This document shows, piece by piece, positions 30,897-40,107 of a stretch of DNA of 61,228 nucleotides. The translations under genes and the position numbers were made by a program. Source of the stretch: Agromyces mediolanus (GTDB lineage Bacteria; Actinomycetota; Actinomycetes; Actinomycetales; Microbacteriaceae). The notes under the pieces are model-generated. The model had not been told where the DNA came from. It ran no database searches and saw nothing but the letters and a program-made list of their open reading frames with translations. The stretch covers positions 2,003,155-2,064,382 of the forward strand of contig NZ_BMRJ01000001.1 of assembly GCF_014648575.1 (NCBI RefSeq), given 5' to 3'. How positions within the stretch are numbered: the first letter of the stretch is position 1; every line of letters starts with the position of its first letter.

Positions 30897-31523
30897 TCAG
30901 CGGAAGAGGTTCTGCAGATCGAGCAGCACGCGCGGGATGGCGTCCATCTGCACCTGCGCGAGGAAGATGACGATCGCGTAGCAGACCACGGTGATGAGCG
31001 GGATCCAGCCGAACCAGGACGCGGCGAGCCGCTTGACCCGCGCCGACGCCGGGAGGTTGCCCTCCCGCAGATTGTGCAGCGTAACCACCCAGAAGGTCGG
31101 GATCGTGACCGCCCAGGTGAGCATGCACCAGGGGCACAGCACGTCGAGCACGTAGATGCTCTGGAAGATGAGCCAGCCGACGAAGACGAGCGCCCCGGCG
31201 ACGCCCACGTTGAGCCCGACCCAGAACCAGCGCGCGAAGCGGGCGCCCGCGAGGATGCCGATCGCGATCGTGATGACGACGGGCCACGCCGCCACGCCGA
31301 TGAACGGGTTCGGGAAGCCGAACACGGAGCCCTGCCACGACTCGAGGTTCGTGGCGCAACCGACCAGCACGCCGACGTTGCAGTTCGGCACGTGCGTCGG
31401 ATCGATGAGCGTGAGCACCTTCTCGACCGAGAGCTCCCACGCGGCGAGGAGCCCGAGGGCGCCGGCGATGAGCAGGAAGACGGCGAGGCCGATCGGGCGC
31501 GTGCGGCGAGCGGAGTCGGGCAT
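30897..31523 (-). CDS. Vitamin K epoxide reductase (VKOR) family protein
   Basis: Membrane thiol oxidoreductase that in actinobacteria reoxidises the disulfide-forming DsbA-like enzymes with a quinone as acceptor. The 208-residue protein has about five helices. All four key cysteines are present: the loop pair near Cys48 and Cys56 (NCNVGVLVGC) and the active-site CPWC near 120-123. ATG at 31523 precedes a positive N-terminus and the first helix. No DsbA partner lies in the window. Confidence 0.92.
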   Translation of the reverse strand: MPDSARRTRPIGLAVFLLIAGALGLLAAWELSVEKVLTLIDPTHVPNCNVGVLVGCATNLESWQGSVFGFPNPFIGVAAWPVVITIAIGILAGARFARWFWVGLNVGVAGALVFVGWLIFQSIYVLDVLCPWCMLTWAVTIPTFWVVTLHNLREGNLPASARVKRLAASWFGWIPLITVVCYAIVIFLAQVQMDAIPRVLLDLQNLFR

Positions 31524-31591
31524 GGTCGTATTCTGACACGCCCGCCGGGGGCGCAGCTGCGGGGATTCCACCCGCGCGGCGGCGGGCGTGC

Positions 31592-31820
31592 GATAATCGG
31601 AGGGAAGTCGGTTCGGACCAGCCCGGTCCAGCGCCGGCGAAGGCTTTGAGGATGCCCAGGCATCCGAGACGCGGCGAACCCGCCGCGGAGATGTCGCGAC
31701 CGAGGCACCATCCGCCCCGTCGCAGAGAAGAGTTGGCGGTCACCCGCACGCGGGGGCCGCTCCGAGGAGTACGGAGGCCGGCCGACGAGGTCGAGCCACC
31801 GGTGTAGGAGTGCACCAGAG
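31592..31820 (+). promoter_or_regulatory. rne promoter and structured leader
   Basis: A -10-like GATAAT lies at 31592-31597, which would give rne a leader of about 215 bases. The leader holds at least three hairpins: GGATGC-CCAG-GCATCC (31650-31665), CGCGGCG-AACC-CGCCGCG (31670-31687), and CTCCG/CGGAG around 31760-31776. A TAGGAG sequence lies before the ATG. The rest of the 297-base gap back to the VKOR gene shows nothing else. Autoregulation through this leader is inference by analogy with rne of enterobacteria. Confidence 0.5.
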
Positions 31821-34403
31821 ATGGTGGAAGGCAACAACGAGAACCCCACGAACGATTCGGCCCGCGGGGCCAAGCGACTCGGCGGCCTGTTCGGCGCCCG
31901 GCGCGGCGGCCGGCGAGCGACGCTCGTGCCCCGCGCCGACGAGGTCGCTCCCGCGCCGGCGGACGACGCTGCGGTGGCCGAGCCCGCCGAGGCCCCGGCA
32001 TCCGCAGTGACGGATGCCGCCCTCGGGACGCCCGCCGCAGATGCGGCCGAGACGCCGGCGGCAGCGGCGGGCGAGACGCCCGACGCCGAGGAGGTCCCGA
32101 CCGTCGACGCCGGCGCCGCCGCGCCGAGCGGCACGTCCGACGACGCCGTGAGCGCCGAGCCCGAGCCGGCCGCGGAGCTGCGGCCGATCACCGGGCCGAT
32201 CTCGACGACGTCGCTGATCTTCCGGGCGCCGCCTGTCCTCGTCGTGCCGGAGCGCGCCGAGGACGACGACGAGCGCGACGAGTCCTCGAGCGTGCGCCGG
32301 CGCACCCGCCGCCGCAGCGGCGAAGAGGCCCGTTCGAACGGCGACGCCCCGGCGAACAACGTCGTCAAGGTGCGCAAGCCGCGTGAGCCCGAGCTCATCA
32401 CCGAGCCGCAGAAGGTCAAGGGCTCGACCCGCCTCGAGGCGAAGAAGCAGCGCCGTCGCGACGGTCGCGACGCCGGTCGCCGCCGGGCGGTCATCACCGA
32501 GTCGGAGTTCCTCGCCCGCCGCGAGGCCGTCGACCGGCAGATGGTCGTCCGCCAGAAGGGCGGCCGCATCCAGATCGGCGTGCTCGAGGACAGCGTGCTC
32601 GTCGAGCACTACGTCGCACGCAACCAGGACGCCTCGCTCATCGGCAACGTCTACCTCGGCCGCGTCCAGAACGTGCTGCCGAGCATGGAGGCCGCGTTCG
32701 TCGACATCGGCCGCGGCCGGAACGCCGTGCTCTACTCGGGCGAGGTCGACTGGGAGGCCGCCGCCGAGAACGGCGAGAAGAACCAGCCCCGCCGCATCGA
32801 GCTCGCGCTGAAGCCCGGCGACCGCGTCCTCGTGCAGGTCACGAAGGACCCGGTCGGCCACAAGGGCGCGCGCCTGACGAGCCAGATCTCGCTGCCCGGC
32901 CGCTACCTCGTCTACGTGCCGAACGGCTCCATGAACGGCATCAGCCGCAAGCTCCCCGACACCGAGCGCGCCCGGCTGAAGAAGATCCTCAAGGAGGTGC
33001 TGCCCGAGAACCAGGGCGTGATCGTGCGCACCGCGGCCGAGGGCGCCACCGAGGAGCAGCTGACCCTCGACGTGAACCGGCTGATCTCGCAGTGGTCTGA
33101 GATCTCGGCGACCCTCGAGAAGGTGCAGGCGCCCGCGCTGCTGCACTCCGAGCCCGATCTGCTGATCAAGATCGTCCGCGACGTCTTCAACGAGGACTTC
33201 CAGAAGATGATCATCTCGGGCGACGAGGCCCGCGAGACCATCGAGCGCTACCTCCGGCAGGTCGCCCCCGACCTGCTCGAGCGCGTCGAGGCCTACGAGG
33301 GCGAGAAGGACGCCTTCGACGAGTACCGCATCTCGGAGCAGATCGAGAAGGCGCTCGACCGCAAGGTGTGGCTGCCCTCGGGAGGTTCGCTCGTCATCGA
33401 CCGCACCGAGGCGATGACGGTCGTCGACGTCAACACGGGCAAGTTCGTCGGCTCCGGCGGCAACCTCGAGGAGACGGTCACCAAGAACAACCTCGAGGCG
33501 GCCGAAGAGATCGTCCGGCAGCTGCGGCTCCGCGACATCGGCGGCATCATCGTGGTCGACTTCATCGACATGGTGCTCGAGTCGAACCGCGACCTCGTCC
33601 TGCGCCGTCTCGTCGAGTGCCTCTCGCGGGACCGCACCAAGCACCAGGTCGCCGAGGTCACCTCGCTCGGCCTCGTGCAGATGACCCGCAAGAAGCTCGG
33701 CCTGGGCCTCCTGGAGTCGTTCTCGGAGCCGTGCGAGACCTGCGCCGGCCGCGGCATCATCGTGCACCACGAGCCCGTCTTCCGGCACCGCGCCCCGCAG
33801 CAGCAGCCCGAGCGCCGTCGCGGTCGCGGCAACGGCGGTGGCAGCGGGGGCGGTCGCGACCGTGAGCCGCAGCCGCAGCAGTCCCAGCCGGACAAGTCGG
33901 CGTCCGCGGGCACCCACGGCATCACCGAGGACGCGAAGCACGCCCTCGCGCAGATCGCCGCGTCGACGCTCGCTGGCGGCGAGCCCCGCGAGGCGGAGCA
34001 GGCGGCGGCCGATGCCGCGCCCGCCGAGCCCCGCTCCTCGCGCCGTCGCGGCCGTCGCCGCGCGAGCAGCGCCCAGCAGGGCGCCGAACAGCAGGGCGAG
34101 GCGAGCGTCGACGGCGCGGATGCCCCGCAGGAGCGACCCGCGCGTGAGCGCGAGGCCGGAGCGGCCGCACCCGCTGCGGAGCCCGTCGCCGCGCCGATCG
34201 TCCCGGTGATCGAGCTCCCGGAGGCGCCCGTGCGCAGCCGGCCGAACCCGCCGGTCGACACCGAGCACCTGCTCGACTCCGTCCTCGACGCGCTGCCCGC
34301 GCCGAAGAAGGCGGGGGAGGGCCGCGCCCGCAGCCGGCGGGTGAGCACGGCGTCGAGCGCCGGCGGCGAAGCGCCGGTCATCACCCGCCCGCAGGAGGAC
34401 TGA
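31821..34403 (+). CDS. rne: Ribonuclease E/G
   Basis: Endoribonuclease for mRNA decay and rRNA/tRNA processing. The 860-residue protein has an acidic, Ala/Pro-rich disordered N-terminus of about 230 residues, an S1 RNA-binding domain near 255-350, and the RNase E/G catalytic core with the metal-binding aspartates in VDVNTGKFVG (near 534-543) and VVDFIDM (near 577-583). The zinc-link cysteines are in CETCAGRG. A basic, low-complexity C-terminus follows. Long flanking arms around a central core are typical of actinobacterial RNase E. Confidence 0.94.
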   Translation: MVEGNNENPTNDSARGAKRLGGLFGARRGGRRATLVPRADEVAPAPADDAAVAEPAEAPASAVTDAALGTPAADAAETPAAAAGETPDAEEVPTVDAGAAAPSGTSDDAVSAEPEPAAELRPITGPISTTSLIFRAPPVLVVPERAEDDDERDESSSVRRRTRRRSGEEARSNGDAPANNVVKVRKPREPELITEPQKVKGSTRLEAKKQRRRDGRDAGRRRAVITESEFLARREAVDRQMVVRQKGGRIQIGVLEDSVLVEHYVARNQDASLIGNVYLGRVQNVLPSMEAAFVDIGRGRNAVLYSGEVDWEAAAENGEKNQPRRIELALKPGDRVLVQVTKDPVGHKGARLTSQISLPGRYLVYVPNGSMNGISRKLPDTERARLKKILKEVLPENQGVIVRTAAEGATEEQLTLDVNRLISQWSEISATLEKVQAPALLHSEPDLLIKIVRDVFNEDFQKMIISGDEARETIERYLRQVAPDLLERVEAYEGEKDAFDEYRISEQIEKALDRKVWLPSGGSLVIDRTEAMTVVDVNTGKFVGSGGNLEETVTKNNLEAAEEIVRQLRLRDIGGIIVVDFIDMVLESNRDLVLRRLVECLSRDRTKHQVAEVTSLGLVQMTRKKLGLGLLESFSEPCETCAGRGIIVHHEPVFRHRAPQQQPERRRGRGNGGGSGGGRDREPQPQQSQPDKSASAGTHGITEDAKHALAQIAASTLAGGEPREAEQAAADAAPAEPRSSRRRGRRRASSAQQGAEQQGEASVDGADAPQERPAREREAGAAAPAAEPVAAPIVPVIELPEAPVRSRPNPPVDTEHLLDSVLDALPAPKKAGEGRARSRRVSTASSAGGEAPVITRPQED

Positions 34404-34408
34404 GCCCG

Positions 34409-34451
34409 GTCACGCCGAGGCGCGGCGCTCCCGGCGCTCCCTCGGCGTGAC
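34409..34451. terminator. Hairpin overlapping the end of the DUF4031 gene
   Basis: An 11-bp inverted repeat, GTCACGCCGAG (34409-34419) and CTCGGCGTGAC (34441-34451), begins five bases past the rne stop. The stem lies inside the 3' end of the convergent DUF4031 coding sequence. It could end rne transcription. There is no T-run. Confidence 0.45.
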
Positions 34452-34694
34452 GCGCAGCCCGCTCGCCTGCAGCCGACGGACGAGCTCGCGCGGCTCCACG
34501 GGCACCGCCCCGGCCGCGACGAGGTCGTCGTACCGCTCGACGGGCACGTCGTAGTGGTCGAGATCGAAGCTCCGCGGAGGCAGGCCGGCGCGCTCGGCGA
34601 AGGCCTGCAGTTCGGCGATCGAGTCGTCGCTCACGAGGTGCGCCCACACCGTGCCGTGCTTCGGCCAGAGCGGCGTGTCGATGAGGACGGTCAT
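34410..34694 (-). CDS. DUF4031 domain-containing protein
   Basis: A 94-residue protein of the DUF4031 family, recognised from the start MTVLIDTPLWPKHGTVWAHLVSD and the segment FDLDHYDVPVERYDDLVAAGA. Function unknown. It sits on the opposite strand between rne and rplU, convergent with rne. ATG at 34694 is favoured over an upstream ATG at 34784, which would add 30 Arg/Pro-rich residues without similarity and would start inside the rplU promoter. Confidence 0.85.
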   Translation of the reverse strand: MTVLIDTPLWPKHGTVWAHLVSDDSIAELQAFAERAGLPPRSFDLDHYDVPVERYDDLVAAGAVPVEPRELVRRLQASGLRVTPRERRERRASA

Positions 34695-34765
34695 GGCGCC
34701 GATCCTATGCCCGCACGAGTGCGAGGCATCCGCTCGGCCCGGCGGGACGCGCCGGGGCCGCCTGT

Positions 34766-34794
34766 TTGCGAGGCTCTCCGGCATCCGGTAAACT
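34766..34794 (+). promoter_or_regulatory. Promoter of rplU-rpmA
   Basis: TTGCGA at 34766-34771 and TAAACT at 34789-34794 are separated by exactly 17 bases, a good match to a primary sigma factor promoter. Transcription would begin near 34801. Confidence 0.65.
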
Positions 34795-34800
34795 CGACCG

Positions 34801-34938
34801 TTGGTGCCGCCGCTTATCCCGGTGTGCCCGACAGTTTTCTGGCAGTCATCACCCTTCTTTTCCCGCTGGGGCGACCGCGCAGTGACATCCCATGAGACAG
34901 ACGGAGCCCCAGAGGCTCCCCGGAGTTAGGTACGAGTA
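34801..34938 (+). promoter_or_regulatory. rplU leader with hairpin and a 15-codon upstream ORF
   Basis: The untranslated leader of about 138 bases ends with a hairpin GGAGCC-CCAGA-GGCTCC at 34903-34919, near the GTG of rplU. An [18 protein letters not shown], runs from ATG 34892 to a TAG at 34937-34939, whose last base is the first base of the rplU GTG. Leaders of ribosomal L21 genes bind regulators in some bacteria; that this one does so is inference. Confidence 0.45.
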
Positions 34939-35247
34939 GTGGTTTACGCAGTAGTGCGCGCCGGCGGTCGGCAGGAGAAGGTCGAAGTCGGCACCATCGT
35001 GACGATGGACCGCGTCAAGGCGGGCGAGGACGGCAAGGTCCAGCTCGTCCCGGTCCTCCTCGTCGACGGCGACAAGATCACCTCCGACGCCAAGTCGCTC
35101 GCGAAGGTCACGGTCACCGCCGAGGTCCTCGAGGACCTGCGCGGCCCGAAGATCGTGATCCAGAAGTTCAAGAACAAGACCGGCTACAAGAAGCGCCAGG
35201 GCCACCGTCAGGAGCTCACGCGCGTCAAGGTCACCGGCATCAAGTAA
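34939..35247 (+). CDS. rplU: 50S ribosomal protein L21
   Basis: Structural protein of the large ribosomal subunit, 102 residues, binding 23S rRNA near L20. The start [21 protein letters not shown] and the C-terminal [18 protein letters not shown] are the family patterns. The start codon is GTG at 34939; a stop of a small upstream ORF overlaps it by one base. It is followed by rpmA after 27 bases. Confidence 0.97.
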   Translation: MVYAVVRAGGRQEKVEVGTIVTMDRVKAGEDGKVQLVPVLLVDGDKITSDAKSLAKVTVTAEVLEDLRGPKIVIQKFKNKTGYKKRQGHRQELTRVKVTGIK

Positions 35248-35274
35248 CGACCAGGCCCGCAAGGAGAGACTGAC

Positions 35275-35532
35275 ATGGCACACAAAAAGGGAGCGAGCTC
35301 CACTCGCAACGGTCGTGACTCGAACGCCCAGCGCCTCGGCGTGAAGCGCTTCGGCGGCCAGGTCGTGAAGGCCGGCGAGATCATCGTCCGCCAGCGCGGC
35401 ACCCACTTCCACCCCGGCGCGAACGTCGGCCGTGGCGGCGACGACACCCTGTTCGCCCTCGAGGCGGGTGCCGTCGAGTTCGGCGCGAAGGGCGGCCGCA
35501 AGGTCGTCAACATCGTGGCGGTCGGCGAGTAG
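35275..35532 (+). CDS. rpmA: 50S ribosomal protein L27
   Basis: Large-subunit protein whose N-terminus reaches the peptidyl transferase centre. The 85-residue sequence starts [20 protein letters not shown], with no N-terminal extension of the kind cleaved in Firmicutes. An AAGGAGAG ribosome binding site precedes the ATG. It forms an operon with rplU and ends at a strong terminator. Confidence 0.97.
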   Translation: MAHKKGASSTRNGRDSNAQRLGVKRFGGQVVKAGEIIVRQRGTHFHPGANVGRGGDDTLFALEAGAVEFGAKGGRKVVNIVAVGE

Positions 35533-35547
35533 TCGAGCGATTGCTTT

Positions 35548-35584
35548 CGTGAGGGCGGGCTTCGGCTCGCCCTCACGTGTTTTC
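35548..35584 (+). terminator. Rho-independent terminator after rpmA
   Basis: A 10-bp GC-rich stem (CGTGAGGGCG and CGCCCTCACG) is extended by a further GGC/GCT segment capped with a C(TTCG)G tetraloop. TGTTTT follows directly. It separates the ribosomal protein pair from obgE. Confidence 0.92.
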
Positions 35585-35615
35585 CGAGCGAGGCTCGGAG
35601 AGAGGATGACGCGGC

Positions 35616-37124
35616 ATGGTCAGCTTCGTCGATGAGGTGCGCCTGTTCGTGCGCGCCGGCCACGGCGGCAACGGCTGCGTCTCCGTCCGTCGGGAGAAGT
35701 TCAAGCCCCTGGCGGGCCCCGATGGCGGCAACGGCGGCGACGGCGGCGACATCGTGCTCGTCGCCGATCCGCAGGTCACCACGCTGCTCACGTACCACGG
35801 ACGCCCGCACCGCACGTCGCCGAACGGTCAGCCCGGCATGGGCGACAACCGCTCGGGCGTGACGGGCGAGGACGTCATCCTCCCGGTCCCCGTCGGCACG
35901 GTCGTGAAGGACGAGTCGGGCGAGGAGCTCGCCGACCTCGCCGAGCCCGGCATGCGCTTCGTCGCGGCCCAGGGCGGCCAGGGCGGCCTGGGCAACGCCT
36001 CGCTCGCGACGACGAAGCGCAAGGCCCCCGGCTTCGCGCTGCTCGGCACGCCCGGCTTCGAGGGCGAGATCATCCTCGAGCTGAAGACGATCGCCGACGT
36101 CGCGCTCGTGGGCTACCCGTCCGCCGGCAAGTCGAGCCTCATCGCCGCCATGTCGGCCGCGCGACCGAAGATCGCGGACTACCCGTTCACGACGCTGCAC
36201 CCGAACCTCGGCGTCGTCGAGGCGGGCGATCACCGCTTCACCGTCGCCGACGTGCCCGGCCTCATCGAGGGCGCGAGCGAGGGCAAGGGCCTCGGGCTCG
36301 AGTTCCTCCGCCACGTCGAGCGCTGCTCGGCCCTGCTGCACGTGCTCGACTGCGCCACGCTCGAGCCGGGGCGCGACCCGATCAGCGACCTCGACGTCAT
36401 CCTCGCCGAGCTCGCCGCCTACCCGGTTCCCGAGGGGCAGGTGCCGCTCCTCGAGCGCCCGCAGCTCATCGCGCTGAACAAGGTCGACGTGCCCGAGGCG
36501 AAGGAGCTCGCCGAGTTCGTGAAGCCCGAGCTCGAGGCGCGCGGCTACCGCGTCTTCGAGATCTCGACCGTGAGCCACGAGGGCCTGCGCGCTCTCGGCT
36601 TCGCGCTCGGCGCGGTCGTCGACGAAGAGCGCGCCCGCCAGGCCGAGAAGCCGGCGCCCGAGCGGATCGTCCTGCGCCCGAAGGCGGTGAACGCGCCCGA
36701 GTTCGTGGTCCGCCCCGAGGGCGGCAGCTACGGCACGATCTACCGGGTGCTCGGCACGAAGCCGGAGCGCTGGGTGCACCAGACCGACTTCGCGAACGAC
36801 GAGGCCGTCGGCTACCTCGCCGACCGGCTCGCCCGACTCGGCGTGGAAGACGAGCTCGTGCGCGCGGGGGCCACGGCCGGTTCGACCGTGGTCATCGGCC
36901 CCGGTGCGGGCATCGTCTTCGACTGGGAGCCGACGCTCACCTCGACGGCCGAGCTCATCACCTCGCCGCGCGGCACCGACACGCGCTTCGACGACAACCG
37001 TCGCGCGACCCGCGCGGAGCGCCGCAGCGACTACCACGACCGCATGGACGCGAAGGCCGAGGCCCGCGCCGAGCTCGAGCGCGAGCGGGAGGCAGGCCTC
37101 TGGTCCGACGAGGAGCAGGGATGA
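35616..37124 (+). CDS. obgE: GTPase Obg/CgtA
   Basis: Essential ribosome-associated GTPase for large-subunit maturation and stress responses. The 502-residue protein has the Gly-rich Obg fold (residues 1-158), a G domain with [10 protein letters not shown] near 166-175, [10 protein letters not shown] and NKVDVP, and a C-terminal OCT domain plus a charged tail, as in other actinobacteria. The start [15 protein letters not shown] matches the family. Its stop overlaps proB by four bases. Confidence 0.96.
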   Translation: MVSFVDEVRLFVRAGHGGNGCVSVRREKFKPLAGPDGGNGGDGGDIVLVADPQVTTLLTYHGRPHRTSPNGQPGMGDNRSGVTGEDVILPVPVGTVVKDESGEELADLAEPGMRFVAAQGGQGGLGNASLATTKRKAPGFALLGTPGFEGEIILELKTIADVALVGYPSAGKSSLIAAMSAARPKIADYPFTTLHPNLGVVEAGDHRFTVADVPGLIEGASEGKGLGLEFLRHVERCSALLHVLDCATLEPGRDPISDLDVILAELAAYPVPEGQVPLLERPQLIALNKVDVPEAKELAEFVKPELEARGYRVFEISTVSHEGLRALGFALGAVVDEERARQAEKPAPERIVLRPKAVNAPEFVVRPEGGSYGTIYRVLGTKPERWVHQTDFANDEAVGYLADRLARLGVEDELVRAGATAGSTVVIGPGAGIVFDWEPTLTSTAELITSPRGTDTRFDDNRRATRAERRSDYHDRMDAKAEARAELEREREAGLWSDEEQG

Positions 37125-37939
37125 CGCCCATGGAGCGGGCGGACGTGCCCGCCGCGACGCGCATCGTCGTCAAGGTCGGCTCCTCCTCGATCAGCGGCGA
37201 GAACGCCGGACAGATCGCCCCGCTCGTCGACGCGCTCGCGGCCGCCCACGGCCGCGGCGCCGAGGTTGTCCTGGTCTCCTCTGGGGCCATCGCGACCGGG
37301 ATGCCCTACCTGAAGCTCGACGCGCGGCCCGACGACCTCGCCACCCAGCAGGCCGCGGCCTCCGTCGGGCAGAACCTGCTCGTCTTCCGGTATCAGCAGT
37401 CCCTCGATCGCTTCGGCATCATCGCGGGCCAGGTGCTGCTCACCGCGGGCGACCTCGAGAACCCGACGCACCGCTCGAACGCCCAGCGCGCCATGGAGCG
37501 GCTGCTCGGCCTGCGCATCCTGCCGATCGTGAACGAGAACGACACCGTCGCGACGCACGAGATCCGCTTCGGCGACAACGACCGGCTGGCGGCGCTCGTC
37601 GCGCAGCTGATCGGCGCCGAGCTGCTCGTGCTCCTCTCCGACGTGGACGCGCTCTACACGAAGCCGCCGCATCTGCCAGGGGCCGAGCGCATCGCCCGGG
37701 TTCCCTTCGGCGACGCCCTCGCGGGGGTCGAGATCGGCTCCGTCGGCCGTGCGGGCGTGGGCACGGGCGGCGCCGAGACGAAGGTCTCCGCCGCGCGCAT
37801 CGCCGCCGAGGCCGGCACTTCGGTACTGATCACCGCGACGCCGCTCGTCGACCGGGCGCTCGCGGGGGACGACGTCGGCACCTGGTTCGAGCCGGACCCG
37901 GCCCGTCACACGGCCGCCGAGGGCGCCGCCCTCGCCTAG
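37121..37939 (+). CDS. proB: Glutamate 5-kinase
   Basis: First step of proline synthesis, phosphorylating glutamate. The 272-residue amino-acid-kinase domain has KVGSSSI near residues 17-23, [10 protein letters not shown], and NENDTVAT. It lacks the C-terminal PUA domain present in the E. coli enzyme, so it is the short form. ATG at 37121 overlaps the obgE stop; a second in-frame ATG lies three codons later. proA follows nine bases after the stop. Confidence 0.95.
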   Translation: MTPMERADVPAATRIVVKVGSSSISGENAGQIAPLVDALAAAHGRGAEVVLVSSGAIATGMPYLKLDARPDDLATQQAAASVGQNLLVFRYQQSLDRFGIIAGQVLLTAGDLENPTHRSNAQRAMERLLGLRILPIVNENDTVATHEIRFGDNDRLAALVAQLIGAELLVLLSDVDALYTKPPHLPGAERIARVPFGDALAGVEIGSVGRAGVGTGGAETKVSAARIAAEAGTSVLITATPLVDRALAGDDVGTWFEPDPARHTAAEGAALA

Positions 37940-37948
37940 GCTTGGGGC

Positions 37949-39211
37949 ATGTCGGATCTCGATCTCCAGGTGCTCGACGGTCGCTTCGCCGCGGCGAAGG
38001 AGGCCTCGCGCGCCCTCGGCCGTGCGACCACCAGCACGAAGGACGCGGCGCTCGAGCAGGTCTCGCGTCTGCTCCGCGAGCGGGCGGCCGAGATCGTGGC
38101 GGCGAACGCCGGCGACCTCGACGCCGGCCGTGAGCAGGGCCTGTCCACCGGGCTGCTCGATCGACTGACGCTCGACGAACGGCGCATCGGCGCCATCGCC
38201 GACGCCGTGCTCGAGGTCATCGGCCTCGACGATCCGGTGGGGGAGTCCGTGAGCGGGCGCTCGCTGCCGAACGGCGTCCGTATCGACCAGGTCCGGGTCC
38301 CGCTCGGCGTCGTCGGCGCGATCTACGAGGCCCGTCCGAACGTGACCATCGACATCGCGGTGCTCGCGCTGAAGAGCGGCAACGCCGTCGTGCTCCGCGG
38401 CGGCAGCGCGGCGGAGCGCACGAACGCGGTCCTCGTGCAGCTGCTCCGCGACGCCCTCGAGGCGGCCGGACTGCCGGGCGAGGCGGTGCAGACCGTCGAC
38501 GACTTCGGCCGAGCCGGCGCGAACCACCTCATGCAGGCGCGCGAGTTCGTCGATGTGCTGATCCCGCGCGGGAGCGCCGGGCTCATCCGCGCCGTCGTCG
38601 AGCAGGCGAAGGTGCCCGTCATCGAGACCGGAGCCGGCGTCGTGCACATGTACCTCGACGAGAGCGCCCGCGAGGACTGGTCGGTCGAGCTCGTGCACAA
38701 CGCGAAGGTGCAGCGCCCGAGCGTCTGCAACGCGCTCGAGACGCTGCTCGTGCACCGCGGGGCCGCCGAGCGGCTGCTCCCGCCCGTGCTCGAGAGGCTC
38801 GAGGCGGCCGGCGTGACGGTGCACGCCGACGAGACGGTGCGCGCCATGCGCCCCGACCTCGCGCCGGTCACCGAGGAGGACTGGGCGACGGAGCACATGA
38901 GCCTCGAGATCTCGGTCGGCGTCGTCGACTCGCTCGACGACGCCCTCGCGCACATCCGTCGCTACTCGACGAAGCACACCGAGTCGATCGTGACGAACGA
39001 CCTCGCGAACGCCGAGCGCTTCCTCGACGAGGTCGACGCGGCCGCCGTCATGGTCAACGCCTCCACCCGCTTCACGGACGGCGCCGAATTCGGCTTCGGC
39101 GCCGAAGTCGGCATCTCGACGCAGAAGCTCCACGCCCGCGGTCCGATGGGCCTCCCGCAGCTCACGAGCACGAAATGGCTGGTCCGAGGCGCGGGGCACG
39201 TGCGCGGCTGA
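37949..39211 (+). CDS. proA: Gamma-glutamyl phosphate reductase
   Basis: Second step of proline synthesis: NADPH-dependent reduction of glutamyl phosphate to the semialdehyde. The 420-residue ALDH-fold protein has VPLGVVGAIYEARPNVT, the catalytic cysteine in QRPSVCNALETLL and FGFGAEVGISTQKLHARGPMG near the C-terminus. TAGGCT at the proB stop could be a second -10, placing a start point near the ATG; otherwise it is co-transcribed with proB. Confidence 0.95.
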   Translation: MSDLDLQVLDGRFAAAKEASRALGRATTSTKDAALEQVSRLLRERAAEIVAANAGDLDAGREQGLSTGLLDRLTLDERRIGAIADAVLEVIGLDDPVGESVSGRSLPNGVRIDQVRVPLGVVGAIYEARPNVTIDIAVLALKSGNAVVLRGGSAAERTNAVLVQLLRDALEAAGLPGEAVQTVDDFGRAGANHLMQAREFVDVLIPRGSAGLIRAVVEQAKVPVIETGAGVVHMYLDESAREDWSVELVHNAKVQRPSVCNALETLLVHRGAAERLLPPVLERLEAAGVTVHADETVRAMRPDLAPVTEEDWATEHMSLEISVGVVDSLDDALAHIRRYSTKHTESIVTNDLANAERFLDEVDAAAVMVNASTRFTDGAEFGFGAEVGISTQKLHARGPMGLPQLTSTKWLVRGAGHVRG

Positions 39212-39293
39212 TCCGTCGAACCGTCTCCGTACTCGGTAGACTGGCCGGAGCGTTCTGCGCGAATCCCGCGCGGGCTACGAAAGGAATCCTCGA

Positions 39294-39500
39294 ATGAGCC
39301 TGATGGCCGTTGTTTTCGCCGAGACGGTGCACGCGCGGGAGCTCCCCGTCGAGACCTACGTGTACGGGCTCGTCGCGCTCATCGTGTTCTTCGCGCTCGG
39401 CATCGTGACGTACTCGTACCGCGACGTCGCCAACCGGCACCGTGCGAAGGCCGAGGCGTACGCGAAGCGCCACGGCGGGAGCGAGCACGGCGGCCACTGA
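39294..39500 (+). CDS. Small single-pass membrane protein
   Basis: A 68-residue protein with one hydrophobic helix ([20 protein letters not shown], near residues 23-42) and a basic, His-rich tail ending GGSEHGGH. I do not know its function; small proteins of this layout occur between proA and nadD in related actinobacteria. A -10-like TAGACT lies at 39237-39242 and GAAAGGAA precedes the ATG, so it probably starts its own transcript that continues into nadD. Confidence 0.75.
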   Translation: MSLMAVVFAETVHARELPVETYVYGLVALIVFFALGIVTYSYRDVANRHRAKAEAYAKRHGGSEHGGH

Positions 39501-39510
39501 GGGTCCTCGA

Positions 39511-40107
39511 ATGAGCGGTGATCGCCGCCCCAGAGTGGGGGTCATGGGCGGAACCTTCGACCCGATCCACCACGGTCACCTGGTGGCGGCGAGCGAGGTC
39601 GCCCAATCGTTCGACCTCGACGAGGTCGTCTTCGTCCCGACCGGGGAGCCGACCTACAAGACCGTGGTCACGCCGGCCGAGCACCGCTACCTCATGACGG
39701 TGGTCGCCACCGCCTCGAATCCGCGGTTCACCGTGAGCCGCGTCGATCTCGACCGGGGCAAGCCGACCTATACGATCGACACTCTCCGCGACATCCGCGC
39801 GCAGCGTCCCGACGCCGATCTGTTCTTCATCTCGGGGGCCGACGCGATCGCGCAGATCCTCTCCTGGAAGGACGTCTCGGAGCTCTGGGAGCTCGCGCAC
39901 TTCGTGGCGGTCACGCGCCCGGGCCATGTGCTGTCCGTGACCGGTCTGCCGGAGCAGGACGTAAGCTTGTTGGAGGTCCCGGCACTGTCGATCTCCTCGA
40001 CCGACTGCCGTGACCGCGTGAACCGGGGTTTCCCGGTGTGGTATCTGGTGCCCGACGGGGTCGTGCAGTACATCTCGAAGCACCATCTGTATCGGAGTGT
40101 CGAATGA
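39511..40107 (+). CDS. nadD: Nicotinate-nucleotide adenylyltransferase
   Basis: Adenylates nicotinate mononucleotide in NAD synthesis. The 198-residue protein has the nucleotidyltransferase motif [13 protein letters not shown] near residues 12-24 and [10 protein letters not shown] near 164-173, which corresponds to the ISSTxxR motif. ATG at 39511 places the first motif close to the N-terminus as usual. Its stop overlaps the next gene by four bases. Confidence 0.95.
   Translation: MSGDRRPRVGVMGGTFDPIHHGHLVAASEVAQSFDLDEVVFVPTGEPTYKTVVTPAEHRYLMTVVATASNPRFTVSRVDLDRGKPTYTIDTLRDIRAQRPDADLFFISGADAIAQILSWKDVSELWELAHFVAVTRPGHVLSVTGLPEQDVSLLEVPALSISSTDCRDRVNRGFPVWYLVPDGVVQYISKHHLYRSVE

Noticed and set aside
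31598..31820. Known riboswitch class (for example c-di-AMP) in the rne leader
   Set aside because: I could not match the conserved core of any class I know; only generic hairpins are visible.
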